Assembly (NCBI GenBank): GCA_021736385.1
Contig: JAIPFY010000002.1
Location: 35,780-99,779, forward strand
Direction of reading: 5' to 3'
DNA length: 64,000 nucleotides
DNA from: Spirochaetia bacterium
GTDB taxonomy: Bacteria > Spirochaetota > Spirochaetia > CAKZLE01
Shown here: positions 21,395 to 32,498 of the stretch, one piece after another
How the letters are laid out: each line of letters opens with the position of its first letter
Position numbering within the stretch: position 1 is the first letter of the stretch
The notes under the pieces: generated by a model
Database searches by the model: none
Told to the model about the DNA's origin: nothing
What the model saw: only the letters and a program-made list of their open reading frames with translations
Program-made: the position numbers and the translations under genes

Positions 21395-21826
21395 ATGAGT
21401 ATTGGATTGTTAGGTCCCGCTGCTGCATTAGGATTCGCAGCGATCGGTTCGGCTATGGGGGCTGGGATTGCTGCACAGGCAGCTATTGGGGGTTGGAAGA
21501 AGTGTTTTGCGAATAATAAACCTGCTCCTTTTATGCTGGTCGCGTTTGCCGGTGCTCCATTGACACAGACTATTTACGGATTCTTGCTGATGAACTTCAT
21601 CAGTGCTGCAGCAGGGAACGGCGTGAATGACATGATCCTTCTCGCTGCAGGGGTCTTTGGCGGTATCGCAATGGGCTTCTCTGCACTGATGCAGGGCAAG
21701 GCGGCTGCAAGTGCGGCTGATGCTCTTGCTGAGACGGGAAAGGGTACTGCGAACTATTTCATGGTGATCGGTATCGTTGAGACCGTCGCGTTGTTCGTGA
21801 TGGTGTTCCTCATGCTCACCCTCTGA
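21395..21826 (+). CDS. atpK: V-type ATP synthase subunit K (proteolipid)
   Basis: Two-hairpin proteolipid with PLTQTIYGFLLM, FSALMQGKAAASA and GIVETVALFVMVF. Confidence 0.95.
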   Translation: MSIGLLGPAAALGFAAIGSAMGAGIAAQAAIGGWKKCFANNKPAPFMLVAFAGAPLTQTIYGFLLMNFISAAAGNGVNDMILLAAGVFGGIAMGFSALMQGKAAASAADALAETGKGTANYFMVIGIVETVALFVMVFLMLTL

Positions 21827-21848
21827 TAGAACGTACGTGTGGCACGTC

Positions 21849-21889
21849 AAAAAAAGGTTGTATTCACTTATGGGATACAACCTTTTTTT
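21849..21889 (+). terminator. Rho-independent terminator of the V-ATPase operon
   Basis: AAAAAAAGGTTGTAT - 11 nt loop - ATACAACCTTTTTTT, perfect stem with T-tract. Confidence 0.92.
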
Positions 21890-21912
21890 GTTCTATGATA
21901 TAGTGATCATCT

Positions 21913-22977
21913 ATGAAACGACACATGACACAAGAAGTGAACATCGGCTCGGTCTCTATCGGTGCTGGGCATCCGGTAGCGATACAGACGATGTGGGACA
22001 GACCGATAGAGGATACCTCATCGGTCCTCAGAAGCATCGAGGACCTTGCTGAGATCGGCTGCGATCTGATGCGGTTCTCCATACTCGATACGGCGGCACT
22101 CGCTCCCTTCTCAGAGATCTGCAGACACAGCAGCATGCCGATCATCGCAGATATCCATTTCGATCATACCCTGGCGATCGGCGCCATCGAGCGGGGGGCA
22201 GCGAAGATACGCATCAATCCCGGTAACATCGGGGCCCGGTGGAAGGTCGATGAGATCATCAGGGCCTCAAAAGATCACGGGACCGCGATCAGGATCGGTA
22301 TCAACGGCGGTTCGCTGCCGGTGCAGTATCGAAAGACCCCTGATCATGTGGGAAGCATGCTCACTGTCATCTCCTCCTACATCGACATGTTCGAACGACA
22401 GGACTTCACCTCCATGGTGATCTCCCTGAAGGATTCGGATCCCGGAGTCTGTTACGAGGTCAACAAGGCCTATGCACAGCGCTATGGGTATCCTCTGCAT
22501 CTCGGGGTCACCGAAGCAGGTCCGCTCATACCGTCGGTGACCAAGAGTGCCTTCGCCCTGGGCAGACTGCTCTATGAGGGCATCGGGGATACCATCAGGA
22601 TATCGATCACCGGGAGCATCGAAGATGAAGTGACAGCCGCGAAGGAACTGCTCAAGACCGTCGGCCGGTATGATCACGGGGTCACGATCATCTCCTGCCC
22701 GAAGTGCGGCAGGGCAGGCTTCGATACCCATGCCTTCATGCATGATATCCAGCGGGAACTGTCGGTGATCAAAGAACCGGTGACCGTGGCAGTCATGGGC
22801 TGTGCGGTCAATGGGCCGGGTGAGGCAGCCCGTGCCGATATTGGTATCACCGGGCTTGGACGTGATGTCGTGATCTTCAAAGAAGGCACGATCATCGCTC
22901 ATGTGACACCCGGGGAGGCTAAAGAGGCGTTTCTGGCAGAATTGAAGGTGATCATAGATGAAAAGTATCATAATTAG
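21913..22977 (+). CDS. ispG: 4-hydroxy-3-methylbut-2-en-1-yl diphosphate synthase
   Basis: GHPVAIQTMWDRPIEDT, IRINPGNIG, ISCPKCGRAGFD, VAVMGCAVNGPGEA. Confidence 0.95.
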   Translation: MKRHMTQEVNIGSVSIGAGHPVAIQTMWDRPIEDTSSVLRSIEDLAEIGCDLMRFSILDTAALAPFSEICRHSSMPIIADIHFDHTLAIGAIERGAAKIRINPGNIGARWKVDEIIRASKDHGTAIRIGINGGSLPVQYRKTPDHVGSMLTVISSYIDMFERQDFTSMVISLKDSDPGVCYEVNKAYAQRYGYPLHLGVTEAGPLIPSVTKSAFALGRLLYEGIGDTIRISITGSIEDEVTAAKELLKTVGRYDHGVTIISCPKCGRAGFDTHAFMHDIQRELSVIKEPVTVAVMGCAVNGPGEAARADIGITGLGRDVVIFKEGTIIAHVTPGEAKEAFLAELKVIIDEKYHN

Positions 22978-25783
22978 AGGTGCCAGAGAGCACAATCTCC
23001 AGAATATCGATCTTGAACTCGAGCGTGACAGACTCATCGTCATCTCCGGGATCAGCGGCTCGGGGAAATCCTCACTGGCCTTCGATACCATCTTCGCAGA
23101 AGGTCAGCGAAGATACGTGGAGTCGCTCTCTGCCTACGCACGGCAGTTCCTCGGCAGACTCGAGAAACCGGATGTGGAGTATATCGAAGGGCTCTCACCC
23201 TCTATCGCGATCGAACAGAAGACCACTCATCGTAATCCCCGTTCTACCGTGGGTACGGTGACAGAGATCTATGACTACTATCGTCTGCTGTGGGCCCGCG
23301 TGGGGAAGCCTCACTGTCCGGTCTGCGGAAAGCCGATCCAGGAGCAGTCCATAGACCAGATCGTGGAGAAGGTCTCCGAGTATGAGCAGGGCAGCAGACT
23401 CCTCATACTCGCCCCGGTGATCTCCGGAAAGAAGGGTGAGCATCAGAAGGTACTCGAAGATGCACAGAAGGCGGGATTCCTTCGGGCGAGGATCGATGGA
23501 CAGGTGATGCTGCTCGAAGAGCAGATCGATCTCGATAAGAAGAAGAAGCACACCATCGAGATCGTCGTTGACCGTCTCATCCTGCGCGAAGATACGATGA
23601 AGCGGCTGATCAGTTCGATCGAATCCGCTCTGGAACTCTCCGAGGGGATCGTGACGGTACAGCAGGTGTACGACGATGGCACCGAGTCTCAGGAGACCTT
23701 CTCTGAGAAGAACTCCTGCACCACCTGCGGGATCAGTATTCCCGAACTCGAACCCCGGCTGTTCTCCTTCAATAACCCGTTCGGGGCCTGCCCCGAATGC
23801 AACGGTATCGGGTATGTGACGGCCTTCGATCCTCAGCTGATCGTCCCTGATGCATCCAAATCGTTCAATCAGGGCGGTATCGCCACGATGAACCCGGACG
23901 CGACCTGGAATCGTTCGCTTGTCTCCTCCTTCGCCGGACATTTCGGCTTCTCTCTCGATACACCCCTGAACGAGCTGTCTGAGGATGTCTATCACAAGCT
24001 GCTCTTCGGTACGAGTGAGAAGATCCATATCAAGTATGTCAATGAACGCAACAACGGTGTCTATGAGTATGAGAAGGCCTTCCCCGGTGTGATCAATGAC
24101 CTGAAGCGGCGATACTACGAGACGAACTCGCAGGGGATCCGTAAATGGCTCGACAGCTTCATGACCGGTGACAGCTGCCATGCCTGTCATGGACAGAGGC
24201 TGCGAAAGGAGAGCCTGTCGGTCCTCGTGAACGAGAAGAACATCGCGTATGCGACATCCCTCTCGGTACGTGATGCTCTCGGGTTCTTCTCAGGGCTCGA
24301 GCTCTCTGCGATGGATGAGAAGATCAGCAGACAGATCCTCAAGGAGATCATCTCACGGTTACGGTTTCTCGATCAGGTGGGGCTGGACTATCTTACCCTC
24401 GACAGAACGGCTGCGACCCTTTCGGGAGGAGAGGCGCAGCGTATACGGCTTGCTACCCAGATAGGGTCATCGCTTACCGGTGTTCTCTATGTGCTCGATG
24501 AGCCGTCGATCGGACTGCACCAGAGAGACAACATGCGACTGATCGATACGCTCAAGCAGCTCAGAGATATCGGTAATACGCTCATCGTCGTCGAACATGA
24601 TGAGACGATGCTCAGAGAAGCTGATCATATCGTGGATCTCGGCCCGGGGGCAGGTGTCCACGGCGGGTTCATCACGGCACAGGGGACCCCGGAAGAGGTC
24701 TCCCGTTCTCTTGAAAGTGTGACCGGTCAGTTCCTCAGCGGAAGGATCAGGATCGACATCCCCGAGGTACGCAGAGCCGGGAACGGTAATGACCTGTGGG
24801 TGTATGATGCCTATAAGAACAATCTCAAACATATCGATGTGAGATTCCCCCTCGGGAAGCTCATCGTGATCACCGGTGTGTCCGGATCAGGCAAATCGAC
24901 ACTGCTCAATGAGATCCTCTACCCGGCGCTGCAGGCTTCTCTGCAGAAGAAGCAGCTGCACCATCTCGAGTATGACAGGACAGAGGGGCTGCAGTTCATC
25001 GATAAGGTCATCAACATCGACCAGAATCCGATCGGCAGGACCCCGCGGTCCAATCCGGCCACCTATGTCGGACTGTTCACCCCGATACGGGACCTGTTCG
25101 CTTCACTGCCGGAATCGAAGGCCCGGGGCTACAAGCCCGGAAGGTTCTCCTTCAATGTGAAGGGCGGCAGGTGTGAGAACTGTCAGGGGGACGGTACGCT
25201 GAAGATAGAGATGCAGTTCCTTCCCGATGTCTATGTCACCTGTGATGTCTGCGGCGGCAAGCGCTTCAACAAGGAGACGCTGGAGATACGCTACAAGGGA
25301 AAGAACATCCATGAAGTGCTGGACATGACCGTAGAACAGGCCTATGAGTTCTTTGCCGCCATACCCGCGGTCAGGAACAAACTCGAGACACTCATGTCTG
25401 TGGGTCTTGAGTACATAAAACTCGGTCAATCGGCACTGACACTCTCAGGAGGAGAAGCCCAGCGGGTGAAACTCAGCCTTGAGCTCTCGAAGAGGGGTAC
25501 CGGCAAGACCTTCTATATCCTTGATGAACCGACGACCGGTCTGCACTTCGCCGACATCAAACGGCTCATGGAAGTGATCAATCAGCTTGTCGACAAGGGG
25601 AACACTCTCGTACTGATCGAGCACAACATGGACGTGATCAAAGTTGCCGACCATATCATCGACCTCGGGCCTGAGGGCGGTGACAAGGGGGGGACGATCC
25701 TGTGCGAAGGCACTCCTGAGGCGGTAGCAGCCTGTGAACGATCGTATACCGGCAGATATCTGAGACAGGTGCTTGATGCGTAG
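22958..25783 (+). CDS. uvrA: Excinuclease ABC subunit A
   Basis: [54 protein letters not shown], zinc-finger Cys motifs, [11 protein letters not shown]. Confidence 0.98.
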   Translation: MKSIIIRGAREHNLQNIDLELERDRLIVISGISGSGKSSLAFDTIFAEGQRRYVESLSAYARQFLGRLEKPDVEYIEGLSPSIAIEQKTTHRNPRSTVGTVTEIYDYYRLLWARVGKPHCPVCGKPIQEQSIDQIVEKVSEYEQGSRLLILAPVISGKKGEHQKVLEDAQKAGFLRARIDGQVMLLEEQIDLDKKKKHTIEIVVDRLILREDTMKRLISSIESALELSEGIVTVQQVYDDGTESQETFSEKNSCTTCGISIPELEPRLFSFNNPFGACPECNGIGYVTAFDPQLIVPDASKSFNQGGIATMNPDATWNRSLVSSFAGHFGFSLDTPLNELSEDVYHKLLFGTSEKIHIKYVNERNNGVYEYEKAFPGVINDLKRRYYETNSQGIRKWLDSFMTGDSCHACHGQRLRKESLSVLVNEKNIAYATSLSVRDALGFFSGLELSAMDEKISRQILKEIISRLRFLDQVGLDYLTLDRTAATLSGGEAQRIRLATQIGSSLTGVLYVLDEPSIGLHQRDNMRLIDTLKQLRDIGNTLIVVEHDETMLREADHIVDLGPGAGVHGGFITAQGTPEEVSRSLESVTGQFLSGRIRIDIPEVRRAGNGNDLWVYDAYKNNLKHIDVRFPLGKLIVITGVSGSGKSTLLNEILYPALQASLQKKQLHHLEYDRTEGLQFIDKVINIDQNPIGRTPRSNPATYVGLFTPIRDLFASLPESKARGYKPGRFSFNVKGGRCENCQGDGTLKIEMQFLPDVYVTCDVCGGKRFNKETLEIRYKGKNIHEVLDMTVEQAYEFFAAIPAVRNKLETLMSVGLEYIKLGQSALTLSGGEAQRVKLSLELSKRGTGKTFYILDEPTTGLHFADIKRLMEVINQLVDKGNTLVLIEHNMDVIKVADHIIDLGPEGGDKGGTILCEGTPEAVAACERSYTGRYLRQVLDA

Positions 25784-28700
25784 GACACTGCTGTGTGCCG
25801 TGTTGTATCTTACCTGCCTGCTCGTGAGTCCCTTTGCAGCACAGCAGGAACCTCTGAGTGCACTGCAGCGTTCGAGTTACGCCTATGAGATCCTGGTCAT
25901 GTCGCTCCCTCAGCTGCGCAGCTGGGCACGGGAGGCGGGGCTCTCTGAGCTTGGTGACCTGCAGACGCTGCAGGAGAGGCTCTACTCCCATTACGGACTG
26001 ACTCAGAAGACACTCGAGGTGACTAGCGATGCTGAGGGGGCTCGATCTCTGCGTATTGAGATCCTGCAGGCTGACAGGCTGCAGTATGGACAGACCATCA
26101 GGATGTCCGGTTCTGTCGAGGTCGTGCTTACCCGGACCGATGAGACCCGGGTGACACGCCTGCAGGCTGACCGGGTGATCATCGATCAGACGGCCAACCG
26201 GCTGAGCGCCTCGGGGGGCGCCCGGGTCGATATCAGTGAGCAGGAGACTGAGACCTCCTATACTGCCGACAGCTTCATCCTCGATTACGAAGGTCTTGAC
26301 GGGGTGCTGCTGGACGCAGTGACCCGCTCGGATCGGACCAACGGCGATGGGGACCTGGTAGAGTTCTACCTGACCGGGGATCAGGTGGTCCTCGATGATG
26401 ATGTGATGATCCTCAAGGAGAGCTATTTCACCTCTGATGTGGAGAACTCCTATTACGGTCTGCAGGCCTCGACCATGAAGATCCTGCCCGATGGGGACTG
26501 GTTCCTCACCGATGCGGTCCTGAAGATCGGCAGAGTCCCGATCCTCTATGTCCCCGCCTTCTACTACCCGGCGGATACACTCTTCTTTCACCCTGCCTTC
26601 GGTTTCGATACCGGACGCGGGGCCTTCATCAACACCACCACCTATCTGTTCGGGGCGAACCCTGATGCAGAGCCGGTCGATGAGAGTTCCTTCTCCACCT
26701 TCATGAAGATGTCGTCTCAGGAGGTGAGCCCCTATACCGTCAGAGATGGTGCGCTGCTGATGTATGTGCCTCAGGCTCAGACGGATCTGCAGCGATGGGC
26801 ACAGGAGAGCGGATCGTATCTCTCTGTGCAGATGGATGCCTATGAACAGCAGGGAGGGTTCTTCGGGATCGATGCGAGGATCGGCAAGACTGCCGGGATC
26901 CAGGAGCTCAGCATCTTCGCCGGTGTGGGGTTCAGTGCCGATCAGACCGTACAGTTCATGAGTGAATCGTCGCTATCGGTAAAGACCGATCACCTCGATC
27001 TGTCACTGAGTCTCCCGTACTATTCAGACCCCCGAAGCAAAGATGCGTTCACCAACAGAAAAGAGCTCTTCGATATCGATGATCTGCTCTCCGGGCAGAC
27101 CTATACTCCCTCTGCTGACCTGTCCGGCTTCAGCTGGGAGTTCACCAGCAGGGCATCCTGGACCCCGGGCACGGGGGAGGATCCCTTCATCGCGAAGATC
27201 AGTCTCGAACGACTTGATGCCTCCATCGACTGGGGAGACTATGATGATGAGACCTCTGCCTATCTGATCGAAGAGATCGAGCTGCCTGATGCGGCCGTGA
27301 GGATCACAGGTACGATCTTCAGCTTCAGTGGTGCTGAGGATGCTGAGGATGAGCAGCCTGCGGCAGCTCGAGCGCATATCTATGGATTGCCGATCCCGGA
27401 GGTCCTTCCTGCCCACGAAGGTACAGCGGCCGCTGAGCTGGTGTTGGCCGAACCGCTGTTCTCCTCGGGAGTGTCCGGGCTGTACCGTGATGAGGATCTC
27501 CCTGCTGCCGATGAAGAGCCTGCAGGTGCTCCTGTTCCCTGGAGCACCTCGCTGACCTATACTCTCAAGGACGCGCTGCAGCAGACCCACCAGTATGATC
27601 AGGTACAGCTGCAGTATACCGATCTCGATCATGCCCTGACCGGAGACCTCGTCTGGAAGAGCAGCCTGTTTGACAGGCGGCTTCAGATCAGCGAGACGCT
27701 CAGACCGCAGTACCTCTACTCCAGCAGAGACTCCCGGTCTGTGTCCATCGACTCCTATGTGGACCCCTCCTATCAGGTGCTGCAGGACTTCAGTGTATCG
27801 TATGACCCGCTATCGCTCTCGTATCTGTTCCGCTCGTATCTGCTCTCCAGTGAGGATCGGGATGAGGTGATCCGACATCAGCTCACCTATGCACCGGCCT
27901 GGGAAGCAGGTCAGACGTCCTGGAACCTCTCGGTGCTGTTCACGCTCCCTCCGCTTGAGCAGCGTACAGCCCCTTCGCTCTCTGTTCAGTACGGTAGATT
28001 GACCCTGACCGGCTCCACGGAGTATCTGTTCGGTCCTGAGACCGACAGAGGGTTCTCCAAGCCCCTCTCGGTATCGTTGAAGGCCGATCTTGCCGGGGCA
28101 TCGTATGCACAGGCACGGTGGACCTATGAGATCGGAAGCTTTGAGGATTCGACACTGAAGCTGTCGGTCAATATGGCGGTGACCGATGATATGACAGCGT
28201 TCGGGGAGGTGACCTCTCTGGTCTTCGATCGATCGCTCTCTGAGGCGAAGAGTGTGCTGACCTATCACAAGAGCAGCCTTACCTGCTGGTTCGATCAGGT
28301 CATCGACCCTCCGGAACACATCGATCCGGGATTTCAGATCAGTTCCTTCAGAATCAGGACCGGTGCTCTTTCGTATACAGGTTCTGCATGGTATGATCGT
28401 ATCAGGTATTCTGCAGCCGTCGATGCCTCATGGTATCTGAATATGATCGATTATTACGATAATTCGCTCGATGTGTCCCTGAATATCGGGTTCTCGGTGG
28501 CTGAGTTCATCGATATCTCGTTCAAGACTGTTTCCAGGAACACTGCGACGTATGCATACTTCTCCCGATTCTCAGATGATGCACCGCTCGGTCTGCTCGA
28601 GGACCTGCTCATGTCCTTCAACTTCTTCGACCGTTCTGATCGGGTAGCTTCGAATTTTAACCTTGATTCGCTTGAGATAGGTATAGTACATTACATGCAG

Positions 28701-28874
28701 GATTGGGATCTGCATGCAGATATCACCGGGAAGATCGGATACGACAGTGAAGATGATCGATGGGCATGGCAGCCTTCTGTGACCATCTATCTTCAGTGGA
28801 AGGCCCTTCCTGAGATCGATCTTGAGGCCGCACGTACGCTGAACGGCCAGTCATATGAATGGGACGTGAAATAA
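25776..28874 (+). CDS. LPS-assembly protein LptD-like outer membrane protein
   Basis: Signal peptide; OstA-like segment (LQADRVIIDQTANRLSASGGARV), PILYVPAFYYPAD; long beta-rich C-terminus. Confidence 0.75.
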   Translation: MRRTLLCAVLYLTCLLVSPFAAQQEPLSALQRSSYAYEILVMSLPQLRSWAREAGLSELGDLQTLQERLYSHYGLTQKTLEVTSDAEGARSLRIEILQADRLQYGQTIRMSGSVEVVLTRTDETRVTRLQADRVIIDQTANRLSASGGARVDISEQETETSYTADSFILDYEGLDGVLLDAVTRSDRTNGDGDLVEFYLTGDQVVLDDDVMILKESYFTSDVENSYYGLQASTMKILPDGDWFLTDAVLKIGRVPILYVPAFYYPADTLFFHPAFGFDTGRGAFINTTTYLFGANPDAEPVDESSFSTFMKMSSQEVSPYTVRDGALLMYVPQAQTDLQRWAQESGSYLSVQMDAYEQQGGFFGIDARIGKTAGIQELSIFAGVGFSADQTVQFMSESSLSVKTDHLDLSLSLPYYSDPRSKDAFTNRKELFDIDDLLSGQTYTPSADLSGFSWEFTSRASWTPGTGEDPFIAKISLERLDASIDWGDYDDETSAYLIEEIELPDAAVRITGTIFSFSGAEDAEDEQPAAARAHIYGLPIPEVLPAHEGTAAAELVLAEPLFSSGVSGLYRDEDLPAADEEPAGAPVPWSTSLTYTLKDALQQTHQYDQVQLQYTDLDHALTGDLVWKSSLFDRRLQISETLRPQYLYSSRDSRSVSIDSYVDPSYQVLQDFSVSYDPLSLSYLFRSYLLSSEDRDEVIRHQLTYAPAWEAGQTSWNLSVLFTLPPLEQRTAPSLSVQYGRLTLTGSTEYLFGPETDRGFSKPLSVSLKADLAGASYAQARWTYEIGSFEDSTLKLSVNMAVTDDMTAFGEVTSLVFDRSLSEAKSVLTYHKSSLTCWFDQVIDPPEHIDPGFQISSFRIRTGALSYTGSAWYDRIRYSAAVDASWYLNMIDYYDNSLDVSLNIGFSVAEFIDISFKTVSRNTATYAYFSRFSDDAPLGLLEDLLMSFNFFDRSDRVASNFNLDSLEIGIVHYMQDWDLHADITGKIGYDSEDDRWAWQPSVTIYLQWKALPEIDLEAARTLNGQSYEWDVK

Positions 28875-28895
28875 CACAAGGCATTGGAGTGGTAA

Positions 28896-29855
28896 TTGAG
28901 AATAGTCATTGATGATGAGAACGCGCTGCGTCTGATGTGCGGGCTCAATGATGCGAACATAAAATATATCGAGCGCATGTGCGGTATCGATATCTTCTAT
29001 AAGGGTAATACGATAGAGTTCGACGGTGACCTGCCTGAGGGACAGAGCGAGGTCATCACCCAGCTGTTCCAGCAGATGGTCGACCTGGCTCAGAAGGGCT
29101 ATGAGATCGACTATTTTCAGGTGCAGCTCATGTATGATGATATCTGCAAGGGCAAAGGGCTGAGTTTCGAAGCTCCTGTGGAACATATTGCCATACGTGT
29201 GGACGGCAGGATCGTCCAGCCGAAGAGCAGTAATCAGCGGGCGTACCTTACTGCCATGAGGGACCGGCAGGTGGTCTTCGGGATCGGTCCGGCCGGTACG
29301 GGAAAGACCTTCCTGGCCATTGCCAAAGCCCTTGAACAGCTCCAGAGCGGGCAGGTGCATAAGATCGTGCTGACCCGGCCGGTGGTCGAGGCAGGGGAGA
29401 GTCTGGGGTTCCTGCCCGGGGACCTGACTCAGAAGATATCCCCCTATCTCAGGCCGCTGTATGATGCCATGGAGATGCTGATCTCGCTTCATACGTTGAG
29501 AAAGATGGAAGAGCAGGGGGTCATAGAGATCGCACCGCTTGCCTATATGCGCGGCAGGAGTCTGCAGAGTGCCTTCATCATCCTCGATGAGGCACAGAAC
29601 ACGACCAAGTCGCAGATGAAGATGTTCCTGACGCGAATCGGTTTTGGGGCAAAGGCTGTGATCACCGGGGATGTGACACAGATAGACCTCCCTCAAAAAT
29701 CATCCTCCGGGCTGCTTCATGCTTCCCGGCTTCTTGACGGTATCACGGGGATAGAATCGGTCTATCTGAATTCTGAGGACGTGGTGAGAAGCATGCTGGT
29801 TAAGAGAATCGTTGACGCATATGAAAAAGAAACAGAAACAGAAACAAAGACATGA
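28896..29855 (+). CDS. PhoH family ATPase
   Basis: GIGPAGTGKTFLAIAKALE, LTRPVVEAGESLGFLPGDL, FIILDEAQNTTKSQMKMFLTRIGFGAKAVITGDVTQIDLP. Confidence 0.96.
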   Translation: MRIVIDDENALRLMCGLNDANIKYIERMCGIDIFYKGNTIEFDGDLPEGQSEVITQLFQQMVDLAQKGYEIDYFQVQLMYDDICKGKGLSFEAPVEHIAIRVDGRIVQPKSSNQRAYLTAMRDRQVVFGIGPAGTGKTFLAIAKALEQLQSGQVHKIVLTRPVVEAGESLGFLPGDLTQKISPYLRPLYDAMEMLISLHTLRKMEEQGVIEIAPLAYMRGRSLQSAFIILDEAQNTTKSQMKMFLTRIGFGAKAVITGDVTQIDLPQKSSSGLLHASRLLDGITGIESVYLNSEDVVRSMLVKRIVDAYEKETETETKT

Positions 29856-32046
29856 CAGACATGACGTGAGACGGATCGATCAGATCATCCTGATCACACT
29901 TCTCCTGCTGGCCGTACTGGGTATATCTCTTTCTGACGTCTTTCAGCACAGGCTGTTGAGTGAAGTGATCGACAAGAGCGTTCTCGGTCTGCAGTCCGGC
30001 GAGATCGCCTCCAAGGATATCATAGCCGAAGAGGCAGTCTACTATATCGATTCCAAAGAGACTGAGAAGCTGCAGGACGAAGCCATCGGATCGATCTACC
30101 CGGTCTTCAGGGTCTCGCTGGTGAAGTCGATCGCATCGCTTGAGATGCTGCATACGATCAAGGCGATATTCCTCTCACAAACGCTCAGCGACGAGGAGAA
30201 GACTGCCCAGTTGTCACAGAAGGGGATCGATGACAAGTTCGTGGGCAGTGATCTGCAGACGATGTTCACCTTCGATACCGAGCAGCTGAACTTCCTGTTT
30301 CAGTTCGTCGAAGAACTGCTGATCGATCTGTTCGAACAGGGAGTCTATGACAAACGGGAACTGGCCCTGGCAGGTTCTCCTTCGGAGATCAAACTGATCC
30401 GAGTGGACAGCAGCGGCAAGTCTTCTTCCGAGATCGTCTCGGTCGATACGCTGCTGACCCGTGATCGTATCCCGGAGTACCTCACCGAGCGTCTGAAGGA
30501 TTCCAATGATCTGCTCAAGCAGCTGACCGGATCTGCACTCAAGCTCGTTGTAGCGCTGGTGCAGGAGAATGTGATCTATGACAGTATCACCACCCAGATC
30601 GTGCAGACAGAGGCCCGCCAGAGCATACTGCCGGTGATCAAGACCATAGAGAAGGGAGAGCTGATCGTAAAAGAGGGGTTCCTCGTCACTGAGAACGCAT
30701 TGGAGAAGATCCGCGCTCTGGAGCAGGTGGCCGTGAGTCAGACGGGGGTGGAGATAGCTGGAAGAGTCTCCTACTATCTGCTGGTGACCCTCCTGTTCGC
30801 CGTCACGATCTATAAACTGATCGCACCCACGATCAGACGACGGCAGTTCTTCTATATGATCACTTCGATGGTCCTGATCTATATCGTGCTCTACTTCGTC
30901 CTGACCATGCAGCTGTTCGATCGGAACCTGATCAGTGTGGAGATGTTCACTCCGATCGTCGTCTTCACCATGCTCCTGACCATCATCATCGATCGGCGTG
31001 TCTCTCTGGCCGCTGCAGGGTATCTGACGCTGCTGGCAGTGAGCATCCCCGAGGTCAAAGCGATCTCCATGCTCTACATCCTCGCTGTCGGTGTCGCCGG
31101 GGCGATCGTGGTCGATCAGGCGAAGCGAAGGATAGACCTGATCAGGTCTGCTGCCCTTGTCTCTCTGATCAGTGTCCTGCTGGCCCTTGGTGCGGGGATG
31201 ATCAGGCAGGAAGGTACACAGTGGTTCAGCTACTATCTGGCAGCTGCGGGTATCGTCACGATGCTCTCAGGTACCCTGATCGTCATCGTGCTGCCGATCC
31301 TTGAGCATGTGTTCAACCTTCCCACCGTGTTCCGGCTTGCAGAACTCACCACCTCCAATCCGAAAGTCATGAAGCTCATGGCGATGAAGGCACGGGGGAC
31401 CTACAGCCATTCGGTGGCTGTCGCTGATCTTGCTGAGACTGCCTGTGAAGCGATCGGAGCCAACCATCTGCTCGCCCGTGTGGGTGCCTACTATCATGAT
31501 ATCGGGAAACTGGATCAGCCTGAGTATTTCATCGAGAACCAGAGCGGAGATAACAAACATGATGATCTTACCCCGAGTCTCTCTGCGGTCGTGATCAAGG
31601 CGCATGTGAAAGTCGGCGTAGAGCGTGCCAAGTCGATCGGTCTGCCGCAGGAGGTTATCGATATCATAGCCCAGCATCACGGAAGTGATGTGATCTCATA
31701 CTTCTATCGCGAGGCTCTGCTGAAGAACGAGAAGGGCAGCAGGATCAATCCTTCGGACTTCTCCTACAGCGGCCATCCTCCGGTCACCAGAGAGGCTGCG
31801 GTAGTCATGCTCGCGGACATCGTCGATGCCGCTTCCCGTACGATCAAGCAGCCGACGAACGCGAAGCTCGATAAACTGATCTGGAAGATCTTCACTGAGA
31901 AGATCGATCATAAGCAGCTGAACTACTGTGATCTGTCGATCCGCGATCTGGAGACGATCAAGAACAGCTTCATCATGATCCTCTCAGGACGATTTCACGA
32001 TCGGATCGAATACCATGACCAGATGAAGGAAAGGAGATCCCATTGA
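29812..32046 (+). CDS. 7TM-HD family phosphohydrolase (PgpH-like; likely start about 29821)
   Basis: Multi-TM core then HD domain GTYSHSVAVADLAETACEAIGAN...YYHDIGKL. Confidence 0.93.
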   Translation: MTHMKKKQKQKQRHDRHDVRRIDQIILITLLLLAVLGISLSDVFQHRLLSEVIDKSVLGLQSGEIASKDIIAEEAVYYIDSKETEKLQDEAIGSIYPVFRVSLVKSIASLEMLHTIKAIFLSQTLSDEEKTAQLSQKGIDDKFVGSDLQTMFTFDTEQLNFLFQFVEELLIDLFEQGVYDKRELALAGSPSEIKLIRVDSSGKSSSEIVSVDTLLTRDRIPEYLTERLKDSNDLLKQLTGSALKLVVALVQENVIYDSITTQIVQTEARQSILPVIKTIEKGELIVKEGFLVTENALEKIRALEQVAVSQTGVEIAGRVSYYLLVTLLFAVTIYKLIAPTIRRRQFFYMITSMVLIYIVLYFVLTMQLFDRNLISVEMFTPIVVFTMLLTIIIDRRVSLAAAGYLTLLAVSIPEVKAISMLYILAVGVAGAIVVDQAKRRIDLIRSAALVSLISVLLALGAGMIRQEGTQWFSYYLAAAGIVTMLSGTLIVIVLPILEHVFNLPTVFRLAELTTSNPKVMKLMAMKARGTYSHSVAVADLAETACEAIGANHLLARVGAYYHDIGKLDQPEYFIENQSGDNKHDDLTPSLSAVVIKAHVKVGVERAKSIGLPQEVIDIIAQHHGSDVISYFYREALLKNEKGSRINPSDFSYSGHPPVTREAAVVMLADIVDAASRTIKQPTNAKLDKLIWKIFTEKIDHKQLNYCDLSIRDLETIKNSFIMILSGRFHDRIEYHDQMKERRSH

Positions 32047-32498
32047 ACACGATAGATATTGAGACACAGGACCTTGAACTGCCCTGCGGGACCGAAGAGC
32101 TGCAGGAGTTCCTCCAGTCGGTCTGCAGAAGACTGGGACTTGAGGATGTCGAGGTCTCACTGCAGTTCTGCAGTGACCAGCAGATGCGGTCCTACAACAG
32201 GGAGTATCGCGGAAAGGATGAACCTACCGATATCCTCTCGTTCGCTCAGCTCGATGAGATCGATATGGTGTTTCCCGGTGACAGTGCACTCCTGGGTGAC
32301 CTGATAATATCAGTCGATACATTGAAAAGAAATGCTAAATACTTTATGGTAGATGAAGAAGTAGAGTTGAAACGAATATTGATACATGGGATGCTGCATC
32401 TGACCGGTCAGGATCATCAGACCAATGATGATACTGAACCGATGATCATTTACCAGGAGCAGTTGCTGCATGATCTACTGAGGACAGATGACAAATAA
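32043..32498 (+). CDS. ybeY: Endoribonuclease YbeY
   Basis: NREYRGKDEPTDILSFA, GDLIISVDT, LIHGMLHLTGQDHQTND. Confidence 0.95.
   Translation: MNTIDIETQDLELPCGTEELQEFLQSVCRRLGLEDVEVSLQFCSDQQMRSYNREYRGKDEPTDILSFAQLDEIDMVFPGDSALLGDLIISVDTLKRNAKYFMVDEEVELKRILIHGMLHLTGQDHQTNDDTEPMIIYQEQLLHDLLRTDDK

Noticed and set aside
23195-24190. 331-aa minus-strand ORF inside uvrA, and many similar long antisense ORFs (e.g. 15775-16569, 25656-26591, 28851-29696, 16882-17586, 3940-4641)
   Set aside because: All lie opposite well-supported genes, have low-complexity Asp/His/Arg-rich composition and no family motif; explained by codon bias of the sense gene.
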